Part shown: positions 7,880-13,788 of the stretch, piece by piece
Layout of the letters: each line of letters begins with the position of its first letter
Numbering within the stretch: position 1 is the first letter of the stretch
Source: SAT2750 sp963581185
GTDB lineage: Bacteria; Planctomycetota; Planctomycetia; Pirellulales; Pirellulaceae
DNA: 20,211 nt
Direction: 5' to 3'
Assembly: GCA_963581185.1 (NCBI GenBank)
Contig: CAUZOB010000082.1
Coordinates: forward strand, 1-20,211
Position numbers and translations under genes: made by a program
Notes under the pieces: generated by a model
What the model saw: the letters and a program-made list of their open reading frames with translations, nothing else
What the model was told of the DNA's origin: nothing
The model's database searches: none

Positions 7880-7888
7880 TGCTAGAAT
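7880..7888 (+). promoter_or_regulatory. Candidate extended -10 promoter for the sulfatase at 7954
   Basis: TGCTAGAAT contains the TGn extension and a TAGAAT hexamer that matches TATAAT at five of six positions, about 65 bases before the start codon. No good -35 lies 16-18 bases upstream, which is tolerated for extended -10 promoters in other bacteria. Planctomycete promoters are poorly characterised. Confidence 0.35.
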
Positions 7889-7922
7889 GGCCCGGCGGGC
7901 CTTTCTAGCTCCAGGCTGGAGC
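7889..7922 (+). promoter_or_regulatory. Two adjacent short hairpins in the leader of the sulfatase gene
   Basis: GGCCC-GGC-GGGCC at 7889-7901 is followed by CTTTCT, and GCTCCA-GGC-TGGAGC lies at 7908-7922. Both have perfect stems and the same three-base GGC loop. They fall between the candidate -10 and the GGAG ribosome binding site, so they would be in the 5' untranslated leader. Confidence 0.4.
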
Positions 7923-7953
7923 CTGCAATTCACTGTCCTGATGGAGAAATACC

Positions 7954-9375
7954 ATGCGCCGGATTCCCCTGCTGATGGCGGCCATAACGCTCCTGGTCTG
8001 CTCTGCTAACAGCAGCATGGCCAAGCAGCCGATTTGTCCCAACATCATTTTCATCATGGCTGATGACCTTGGCTGGACAGACCTGGGATGCATGGGCAGC
8101 AAGTATTACGAGACTCCGCGGATTGACGCCCTGTCGCGACAAGGCGTCACTTTTCGCAGCTACTACACCTGTCAGAACTGTGCTCCCACGAGAGCTGCCT
8201 TGATGTCCGGCCAGTATGCTCCGCGTACTGGGATCTATACCGTGGGAAGCTTCAAACGGGGCAAGGACAAGAACCGTGGCATGGTCCCACCGAAAAACAT
8301 GACCTCATTACCGCTGGATAAGATGACGATCGCCGAGATGCTCCAGCAGTCCGGCTATGCCACGGGCATGTTCGGCAAGTGGCACCTCGGAAATGGGCCT
8401 GAGCATCATCCAGGAGTTCGTGGCTTTGAGCAGGCACTTGTCTCCAACGGTCGCCATTTCAAGTTTGTTACTCGACCTCCCAGCGAGGTCCAGGAAGGTG
8501 AATACCTGGCTGACTTTCTCACCGACCGGGCCTTGGAGTTCATCCGTCAGCACAAGGACCAGGCGTTTTTCCTCTACCTCTCCCATTTCGCTGTCCACAC
8601 GCCAATCCAGGCGAAGCAGGAGATCGTGGCCCGGTTCAAACAAAAGTCACCACTGGATGGTCACAACAATCCAGTTTATGCGGCCATGATCAAAAGCGTC
8701 GACGAGAGCGTGGGCCGCGTGATGCAGGTCCTCGACGAGCTCGAGCTGGCCGACAACACGCTGTTGATCTTCGCGTCCGACAATGGCGGCCTTGGTGGTT
8801 ATTCGGTACCTGGCAGCGACCAGACCAAGGGGATTACTGACAACGCCCCGCTTCGTGGCGGCAAGGGGACCCTCTATGAGGGTGGAGTTCGGGTCCCCTT
8901 CTTCGCTCGCTGGCCAGGTCAAATACCGGCAGCCTCGACGGCCGAGGAGCCGATCGTGCATGTCGACATGTTCCCCACCTTCATGGAACTGGCTGGTGTG
9001 CGCCGCGTCAAACAGCCACTGGATGGCACCAGCATTGTTCCCCTGCTAGTGGACCCCGGCAGTTCGCTCAAGCCACGGGCGATCTACTGGCACTTTCCCG
9101 GATACCTGGAAAGCTATATTCCTGATCGCACCTGGCGCACCACTCCCGTCTCGGTAATCCGGCAGGGCGACTACAAGCTGCTGGAGTTTACCGAGCTGAA
9201 GCGTCGCGAGCTGTACAATCTGCGCAGCGACATCAGCGAACGTCATGATCTGGCTGCTGAACATCCTGAAGTTGTCTCCCAGCTGGCACAACAGCTTGAG
9301 AACTGGCGTGACCGCAGCGGAGCCCTGCTGGCGCGACCCAAGACAGCCGAGGAATTGGCTAATCCGAAGAACTAG
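7954..9375 (+). CDS. Secreted arylsulfatase-type sulfatase
   Basis: A 473-residue sulfatase with a Sec signal peptide (residues 1-23, ending SSMA). All the hallmarks of an arylsulfatase are present in order: NIIFIMADDLGW (metal-binding Asp37-Asp38), the formylglycine motif CAPTR with Cys76 followed by AALMSGQY, GKWHLG at 141-146, HTPIQAK, SDNGG at 275-279 and RGGKGTLYEGGVRVP at 301-315. It should cleave sulfate esters outside the cytoplasm after Cys76 is converted to formylglycine. GGAG lies eight bases before the ATG, supporting the start. It is transcribed divergently from the sulfatase/HEAT gene across a 160-base region, so the two may share control. It is a different subfamily from its two neighbours in this window. 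Confidence 0.96.
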   Translation: MRRIPLLMAAITLLVCSANSSMAKQPICPNIIFIMADDLGWTDLGCMGSKYYETPRIDALSRQGVTFRSYYTCQNCAPTRAALMSGQYAPRTGIYTVGSFKRGKDKNRGMVPPKNMTSLPLDKMTIAEMLQQSGYATGMFGKWHLGNGPEHHPGVRGFEQALVSNGRHFKFVTRPPSEVQEGEYLADFLTDRALEFIRQHKDQAFFLYLSHFAVHTPIQAKQEIVARFKQKSPLDGHNNPVYAAMIKSVDESVGRVMQVLDELELADNTLLIFASDNGGLGGYSVPGSDQTKGITDNAPLRGGKGTLYEGGVRVPFFARWPGQIPAASTAEEPIVHVDMFPTFMELAGVRRVKQPLDGTSIVPLLVDPGSSLKPRAIYWHFPGYLESYIPDRTWRTTPVSVIRQGDYKLLEFTELKRRELYNLRSDISERHDLAAEHPEVVSQLAQQLENWRDRSGALLARPKTAEELANPKN

Positions 9376-9462
9376 TCGTGGGCAGTCCGCGGGGTTCGTG
9401 GACAGCGGTTCGCCGTGCGGCATGGATCTCGAAACAGAAGCCAGTGTGCGGGGTTGAATAGT

Positions 9463-9663
9463 CCAGCAGAGGGGGCTCGTTTGCTTGCGCCGGCCTGCTC
9501 GGCCATCTCTGCTTTCAAGATTGCCGCTGTTGGCATGGACAAACAGGCAATCGATGGCTGGGCCTATTGCCTGGCCGTGCTGGCCGATAGCAAGCAGGTG
9601 GTGGTGGGAGGTGAGCGGGGCCAATTGAAACTGCTGTCGATTCCTTTGGATGCTCAGCAGTAA
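9463..9663 (+). pseudogene. Decayed C-terminal fragment of a WD40-repeat gene
   Basis: The open frame that ends with TAA at 9661-9663 encodes GWAYCLAVLADSKQVVVGGE followed by RGQLKLLSIP, which matches the end of a WD40 repeat (consensus of the type WVYSLAFSPDGKTVVSGGADGTVRLW). Just upstream, ISAFKIAAVGMDKQ looks like a compressed preceding blade. No ribosome binding site or plausible start is present and only about one and a half repeats survive, far less than a propeller. I read it as the remnant of a deleted or degraded gene. The left boundary is approximate. A small genuine gene is possible but unlikely. Confidence 0.5.
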
Positions 9664-9689
9664 TCAGATTAGGGGTTATGGTCGATCAT

Positions 9690-9717
9690 TTGCGTCGATT
9701 GGTTTGGCTGTTATATT
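9690..9717 (+). promoter_or_regulatory. Weak sigma-70-like promoter candidate
   Basis: TTGCGT at 9690-9695 and TATATT at 9712-9717 are 16 bases apart, upstream of the lipoprotein at 9925. The -10 matches five of six consensus positions but the -35 is poor and the implied leader is about 200 bases. Confidence 0.2.
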
Positions 9718-9924
9718 CAAACTACCGGAAACGGCTTAATGTCGATTTGTGGAATAAGTTCCCCTTGCAGGGGATCATGAAATGCAGGACAGGATGCTGT
9801 AGCACGTGTCCACTTTATGTTCGGCTGGAATCAACCGGAGTTGATCGCAGTGGAACAATCCAATAACCGCAATGCGGTGAGGCAGGAAGCCACATCGTCT
9901 TGCTTCAGATGTGAGAAATAGATC

Positions 9925-10497
9925 ATGTACAAGCATTGTATCGTGCTGGCCATCGGGGCCATGTTGTTTACGACCGCTGGCTGTGGTTCGGATTTACCTG
10001 CAGTGAATGTTGTGACTGGAACAGTCATATACGACGGAAAACCACTCGATGGTGCCAAGGTGGCTTACCATCCAGAAGAAGGGAATGCGACCGCTTCCCG
10101 GGCGGCCAGTGGTGAGACAGATGCATCTGGCAAGTTCACGCTGAAAATGAACTTTGCTGATGGCAATACTGTGGCAGTACTGGAGGGAGCTCCGACAGGT
10201 AAATATCGTGTAACGGTCACCAAGCTGGAGTCGACCACCAATTTCGAGGGGACAGGGACCGATCCAACTTCTGGTGACGGCGACGGTGAAAGCAGTGTCA
10301 ACGATGAATACATGAAGGCGATGGGCAGCATGAATGAGGGCGGCGGCGGTGCACCTCAGGACAAGAGCCTGATCAGTGTCAAGTTCCGTTTCCCTTACCA
10401 AACGCCCCTGACGGCGGAGGTAGGCGACGGTGAAAATACCTTTACCATTGATCTGAAGAGCAATGGTCAGGGGACGGTGAGCGGGTCGGTCAACTAG
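9925..10497 (+). CDS. Transthyretin-like / carboxypeptidase-regulatory-like lipoprotein
   Basis: A 190-residue lipoprotein: hydrophobic leader 5-16, lipobox TAGC with Cys20, then a beta-rich domain. The opening VTGTVIYDGKPLDGAKVAYHPE and GETDASGKFTLKM are typical of the carboxypeptidase regulatory-like (transthyretin-like) fold that is abundant in planctomycete lipoproteins. A central Gly/Glu/Asp-rich insertion (about 112-148) separates it from a final beta segment ending VSGSVN. It should be anchored to a membrane and exposed to the periplasm; these domains usually act in adhesion or binding, and no catalytic motif is visible. It is monocistronic: a strong terminator begins 24 bases after the stop. 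The ribosome binding site is weak (GAGA). Confidence 0.85.
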   Translation: MYKHCIVLAIGAMLFTTAGCGSDLPAVNVVTGTVIYDGKPLDGAKVAYHPEEGNATASRAASGETDASGKFTLKMNFADGNTVAVLEGAPTGKYRVTVTKLESTTNFEGTGTDPTSGDGDGESSVNDEYMKAMGSMNEGGGGAPQDKSLISVKFRFPYQTPLTAEVGDGENTFTIDLKSNGQGTVSGSVN

Positions 10498-10520
10498 CTT
10501 GACAGACTGCTACTGAGTCA

Positions 10521-10559
10521 AAAGACCCGGCTGGCCAACGTGGCCAGCCGGGTCTTTTT
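10521..10559 (+). terminator. Intrinsic terminator after the transthyretin-like lipoprotein
   Basis: A perfect 17-bp stem (10521-10537 with 10541-10557) closes on a three-base ACG loop and ends in a T-run at 10555-10559. Because the left arm begins with AAAA, the other strand also has four Ts after the stem, so it may work weakly in both directions. Confidence 0.93.
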
Positions 10560-10639
10560 GATTCTGGCTGGGCAGGACGTACAGTCGATGTCGCGAGTCA
10601 GCAGATGCGGCAGCCAGGGCCTGAAGAGGGGGAGCGCAG

Positions 10640-10684
10640 AAAAAACCCCGCCCAATCCCAACCAGTGTGGGATTGAACGGGGTT
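10640..10684 (-). terminator. Intrinsic terminator after the His-rich lipoprotein (minus strand)
   Basis: The arms 10644-10660 and 10668-10684 pair over 17 positions. In the minus-strand RNA every position pairs, two as G-U wobbles; in the plus-strand RNA the same two would be A-C mismatches. Six Ts follow on the minus strand (A-run at 10640-10645). Both points assign it to the gene at 10735-11190. Confidence 0.9.
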
Positions 10685-10734
10685 GATAGACTCTCGTGGC
10701 CAGTAGCCACTGACTCTGATTCGCACTCAGCGGA

Positions 10735-11190
10735 TCAGCTGCCGTCGCCGTCCGTCTCCGTGAGACGCTCGGCCAGAAGATTCACGAACTTCTCTTTGTC
10801 GGCAAGAATAGCGTCCTCGCAACCGGCACAGCAAATGAAAATCGGTGTGCCGTCGACGTCGAGCTTGATCGGTACACCCATGGCCCCGAGTGGCTCGTCG
10901 CCCACCAGGCAGACTTGCTGCTTGTCAGCCAAAACACGATCCGAGTCGGACAGCTTGGCCAGGTTCGCGGCCACGTCGTCAGCGTCGTGATCATGGTCGC
11001 CATGGCTATGACCGTCAGCGTCGTGATCATGGTCGCCATGGCTATGACCGTCACCATCATCATGTCCACTGGCCGCCGCATTGGGAGCTGGCGGCGGCGT
11101 CTGAGCTGTTTTGTCTTCCTTCTTACAGCCAGCCAAACCGGTTGCGACAACCAGCAAGGCAGCAGCAATGAGAGTATGTCCAATACGCAT
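10735..11190 (-). CDS. His-rich metal-binding lipoprotein with Cys cluster
   Basis: A 151-residue lipoprotein. Lipobox LAGC places the lipidated cysteine at 22. Residues 43-72 are a His/Asp/Gly tract with nine histidines, including two exact copies of GHSHGDHDHDAD. The C-terminal part has Cys94 in VCLVGDEPLGAMGVP and then a cluster, FICCAGC, with Cys120, Cys121 and Cys124. This is the pattern of planctomycete TRASH/YHS-like heavy-metal-binding proteins. Together they suggest periplasmic or membrane-surface binding of a divalent or soft metal (zinc, copper or nickel), as a chaperone or buffer. No transporter or regulator lies nearby. AGAGGA lies about nine bases before the ATG. It is monocistronic, with a strong terminator behind it and a palindrome-rich region in front. 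Confidence 0.85.
   Translation of the reverse strand: MRIGHTLIAAALLVVATGLAGCKKEDKTAQTPPPAPNAAASGHDDGDGHSHGDHDHDADGHSHGDHDHDADDVAANLAKLSDSDRVLADKQQVCLVGDEPLGAMGVPIKLDVDGTPIFICCAGCEDAILADKEKFVNLLAERLTETDGDGS
10978..11049. repeat. Two exact 36-bp tandem copies inside the His-rich gene
   Basis: Bases 10978-11013 are repeated without mismatch at 11014-11049. The unit is 12 codons, so the duplication keeps frame and doubles the GHSHGDHDH motif. Lack of synonymous differences indicates a recent duplication. Confidence 0.97.
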
Positions 11191-11343
11191 TTTTCGGTTC
11201 CTCTTGTCACGACAAAATTGGAGGCTGTGGTTTTTTGCGGCTGGATTGTCCAGCTAAAAATAGCAACGCGACTGCCTGTCCACAGGCCGATTTCACACTC
11301 CAGTATACGGCATTGTTGAGAGAAAGTTCTTCAGGGCCTTTGC

Positions 11344-11357
11344 AATCTGCGCAGATT
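11344..11357. repeat. 14-bp perfect palindrome
   Basis: AATCTGCGCAGATT is self-complementary. It lies in the divergent regulatory region, centred 68 bases from the next palindrome. A dimeric regulator site is possible. Confidence 0.6.
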
Positions 11358-11403
11358 TGTTTGACGTGAGGCTATGGTTGTCGTCCTAATGGTGGTTTGC
11401 GTA

Positions 11404-11439
11404 ATTCGTAACGCTTGTACAAGCGTGATTGATACGAAT
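11404..11439. repeat. Nested palindrome, operator candidate
   Basis: The core ACGCTTGTACAAGCGT (11411-11426) is a perfect 16-bp palindrome. It is enclosed by ATTCGTA at 11404-11410 and its reverse complement TACGAAT at 11433-11439, the right arm being displaced by six bases. It has the form of a dimeric transcription factor site or a cruciform; no T-run follows, so it is not a terminator. Confidence 0.6.
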
Positions 11440-11604
11440 GGCGGTGATTTTGTTCGGTCAATGGTAGCAGGAGGCTCGTTGTTGACGTATTCTGAATAGT
11501 CATCACTTTTTGGGAATATCCGGGGTTTTCTCGGGTTCCATATTGGTAGACGTCTATGACCCCGCGTGGGGTTACTCGAGAGATCCTTTTGAAGGGATAT
11601 ACAG

Positions 11605-11910
11605 ATGAAGCTTTTCAAGACTTTTTCAGCTATGGTCCTCGCGTCCATGCTGGTCGTTGTTGGTTGTGGCGAAAAGAAGGCCGACATTCCTGCCAAGGAT
11701 GCAGATGCCAAGGCTATGGATACGCCAGGCGCTGGTGTTCCCGATGGTATGGAAGTGGCTCCTGAGCCCGCACCAGAGGATCAAGATGCCGACGCAGCTG
11801 CCCCTGACGGCGACGGCGAAGCGGCTGCCGACGTGCCCGCTGCCGACGTGCCCGCTGCCGACGAGCCCGCTGCCGACGAGCCCGCTGCCGACGGCGGCGA
11901 CGAGGGCTAG
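11605..11910 (+). CDS. Small lipoprotein with Ala-Asp-Pro repeat tail
   Basis: A 101-residue predicted lipoprotein: leader with hydrophobic 8-19, lipobox VVGC with Cys21, then an acidic low-complexity chain rich in Ala, Asp, Pro and Glu. From about 73 to 96 a five-residue unit (AADVP, then AADEP) is repeated nearly five times. No folded domain is recognisable; the mature part is probably an extended acidic spacer on the membrane surface. AAGGGA sits seven bases before the ATG, and its pairing with the preceding TCCTTT may partly mask it. A strong terminator follows 40 bases after the stop, so it is monocistronic. Function unknown. Confidence 0.8.
   Translation: MKLFKTFSAMVLASMLVVVGCGEKKADIPAKDADAKAMDTPGAGVPDGMEVAPEPAPEDQDADAAAPDGDGEAAADVPAADVPAADEPAADEPAADGGDEG
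11824..11892 (+). repeat. 15-bp tandem repeat, 4.6 copies
   Basis: Units GCTGCCGACGTGCCC (11824 and 11839) and GCTGCCGACGAGCCC (11854 and 11869) differ by one base, T to A, converting Val to Glu; a partial unit follows to 11892. The pairwise grouping suggests stepwise slippage or duplication. Confidence 0.95.
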
Positions 11911-11950
11911 TCCAAACTAGCTTTGCTACGAAATCTAGATGTTGGATTTC

Positions 11951-11991
11951 AAGGGGGAGACTGATCATGTATCGGTCTCCCCCTTTTTTTT
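11951..11991 (+). terminator. Intrinsic terminator after the small lipoprotein
   Basis: A 15-bp stem (11951-11965 with 11971-11985, one G-U pair) around a CATGT loop is followed by a run of eight Ts at 11984-11991. Confidence 0.95.
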
Positions 11992-12111
11992 CTGGCCTTC
12001 CTGATGCTTGTTGATGCGTGCTGGTTTGTGAAGAATAATCCCTAAGCCCAAACTGGTAATCGGCGATCCTGACTGCTACTGAAACTCCACTCCAGGAGAT
12101 GATCACCTACC

Positions 12112-12717
12112 ATGTCTGAAAACGACTCCACACCTGATATCGATGACGACCCTGCAGATTCCAGTACAGAGGATTCCGGCTCCTCGCCCAGCATTGAGCC
12201 GGGCTCGGCGGATTCAAGTTCTGCTCCTGCCAAGATTGCCAGGAGACGATGGCTTACACCGGGCCGGATAGCCATGTACTCGGTCGTGATTGTGCTGTTG
12301 GGACTGGTCGCCCAGAACCTGATAACCAAGTCGAATTGGAATTCGGCTTTTGCCTGGCTGAAAGAGCAGGTGGATCAGGATGTGGAGCAGGATGTGGAGC
12401 GAGCCGAGTTTGTCAATCGCAGCGATGTCACGAAGTACATGAAAGACAACTACGGGCTTGATCCGGTACCGGACAGAATCTTGCCGATCGTCGAGTACTA
12501 TCATTTCCAGACCCCCTTGCGCGAGTACACTCTGAAAATTCGATATTCCGGCGAGAACCTGCAATTCAGCGAGCGGCAGTACCGTTACTACTGGATGGAA
12601 TTCCCTGAGACGATGGTCGAGGAGAGTGTCGAAATTCCCGAGGGCGGCCCACCACCTGAAGGCGGTCCCGGTCCCGGTGGTGGTGGTGGCGGTCCCGGTG
12701 GAAGACCTGCGGGTTGA
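12112..12717 (+). CDS. Single-pass membrane protein with Gly/Pro-rich tail, unknown function
   Basis: A 201-residue protein that I do not recognise. The N-terminus (1-40) is an acidic Ser/Asp-rich segment, followed by KIARRRW and a transmembrane helix at about 52-70, so the N-terminus should be cytoplasmic. A charged helical stretch (KEQVDQDVEQDVERAEF, from a 12-base in-frame repeat) and a compact region of about 95 residues with many aromatics (YYHFQTPLREYTLKIRY, RQYRYYWMEFPE) follow. The last 25 residues are almost only Gly and Pro. AGGAG lies 13 bases before the ATG, longer than usual; another ATG directly after that AGGAG opens only a six-codon frame overlapping the start. A bacterial surface or secretion role is possible but unsupported. 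Confidence 0.75.
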   Translation: MSENDSTPDIDDDPADSSTEDSGSSPSIEPGSADSSSAPAKIARRRWLTPGRIAMYSVVIVLLGLVAQNLITKSNWNSAFAWLKEQVDQDVEQDVERAEFVNRSDVTKYMKDNYGLDPVPDRILPIVEYYHFQTPLREYTLKIRYSGENLQFSERQYRYYWMEFPETMVEESVEIPEGGPPPEGGPGPGGGGGGPGGRPAG

Positions 12718-12779
12718 TGAAGTCGGGCTGCGACTCAATAACAAACGCTGAGGATGGCCAACTGCACCACCCGGTTTGG

Positions 12780-13562
12780 TTACCAGAGTGTATAGCCACC
12801 ATCAATGACCAGCGAGGCGCCTGTCATGTAGCGCGAGGCATCGCTCGCCAGGTAGACTGCCAGCGGGCCGAGGTCTTCAGGCTGTCCAAAATCTCCGGCT
12901 GGAATATGGCTCCGGAATCCCTCGATCACTTCGGGATGTTCCCGCGCCCAGCGCTGGTTCGGCTCTGTCATGAAGCCGCCAGGACAGATCGCATTGACTG
13001 TGATATCGTGCTGCGCCCAGTCTGCAGCCACGCTCCGAGTCAGCTGAATCATTGCTCCCTTGGCGGTCTCGTAATGGCGACCGGCGATATTTCGTCCAGC
13101 CACCATGCTATTGATCGACGAGATATTGATGATTCGTCCCCCGCCGCCGCGGTCGATCATTGCAGCTCCCACGACCCGCATGCAGACGAAGGCGCTGGTC
13201 AGGTTCAAGTCCATCAACTCTCGCCACTTCTCCAGCGACATCTCTTCTGTGGGAATATTCTCCCGACGGCCGCCGACGTTATTGATCAGGATGTCAATCG
13301 GTCCCAGTTCTGCGACCACCTGTTGGCAGATGTCCTGACAGCCGGCCGGATCCGACATGTCTGCGACCAGCGGATGCGCCTTCCGCCCCAGCGACTCGAT
13401 GTCTGCTGCCGTCGACTCCAGGCTGGCCTGGTCGCGTCCGACGAGTACCACGTCCGCGCCGACACTGGCGATTGCCAGTGCCATTTCTCGGCCTAGTCCT
13501 CTACTGCCGCCGGTAATGAAGAGCCTCTTGCCATCCAGCCGAAATCGATCCAGCACGCTCAT
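12780..13562 (-). CDS. Short-chain dehydrogenase/reductase (SDR)
   Basis: A 260-residue classical SDR, a normal length for the family. The NAD(P)-binding motif TGGSRGLG is at 17-24, the NNAG-equivalent reads NNVGG at 94-98, and the catalytic set is Ser148/149 with Tyr164 and Lys168 (YETAK). The C-terminal PGGFMTEPN and YMTGASLVIDGGYTLW are also typical. Arg43 in VGRD after the second beta strand leans towards NADP(H). By resemblance it belongs with gluconate 5-dehydrogenase-like and 3-oxoacyl-ACP reductase-like enzymes, so oxidation of a sugar acid or similar polyol is plausible, but the substrate cannot be read. No signal peptide; cytoplasmic. It is convergent with the membrane protein at 12112 and divergent from the operon at 13789. 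Confidence 0.94.
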   Translation of the reverse strand: MSVLDRFRLDGKRLFITGGSRGLGREMALAIASVGADVVLVGRDQASLESTAADIESLGRKAHPLVADMSDPAGCQDICQQVVAELGPIDILINNVGGRRENIPTEEMSLEKWRELMDLNLTSAFVCMRVVGAAMIDRGGGGRIINISSINSMVAGRNIAGRHYETAKGAMIQLTRSVAADWAQHDITVNAICPGGFMTEPNQRWAREHPEVIEGFRSHIPAGDFGQPEDLGPLAVYLASDASRYMTGASLVIDGGYTLW

Positions 13563-13788
13563 ACCAGGTCCGCCTTCTACGAGTGACTTTGTCCACTGAC
13601 CGAGGCCGATCGCTGCCGACGATCAACTACTGGACGATATTGTAACGCCGGTGTTCGTTTGCTGGAGCTATCGGGTAGATTAGAGAGAGTTGCCGTGCAG
13701 ACCTGCCGGACCCAAGGGGCGAATCCTGCCGCCGGATGGAAACTCCGGTAACGGGTGCCCAGAGTGATCACGAGAGGAGTTTGGCTTC

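Larger units (their letters stand above)
9376..9924. other. Intergenic region, 549 bases, with a gene remnant and no intact gene
   Basis: The first half contains the WD40-like remnant described separately. The second half (9664-9924) is non-coding as far as I can see. It contains TATATT at 9712-9717 with a weak TTGCGT sixteen bases upstream as a possible promoter for the lipoprotein at 9925, and small hairpins such as CCCC-TTGCA-GGGG and ACCGC-AAT-GCGGT. Confidence 0.55.
11191..11604. promoter_or_regulatory. Divergent intergenic region, 414 bases, rich in palindromes
   Basis: It separates the His-rich lipoprotein gene (-) from the small repeat lipoprotein gene (+), so it must carry both promoters. 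I see no coding frame and no convincing -35/-10 pair. It contains a 14-bp perfect palindrome at 11344-11357, a 16-bp one at 11411-11426 with outer arms, TAGACGTCTA at 11547-11556, and a short hairpin ACCCC-GCGT-GGGGT about 40 bases before the plus-strand start. These could be operator sites. Confidence 0.5.

Noticed and set aside
10978..11049. 36-bp tandem repeat as CRISPR-like
   Set aside because: The copies are directly adjacent without spacers and lie in frame inside a lipoprotein gene.
11480..11530. TTGACG followed by AT-rich sequence as promoter of the small lipoprotein gene
   Set aside because: No acceptable -10 hexamer lies 16-18 bases downstream.
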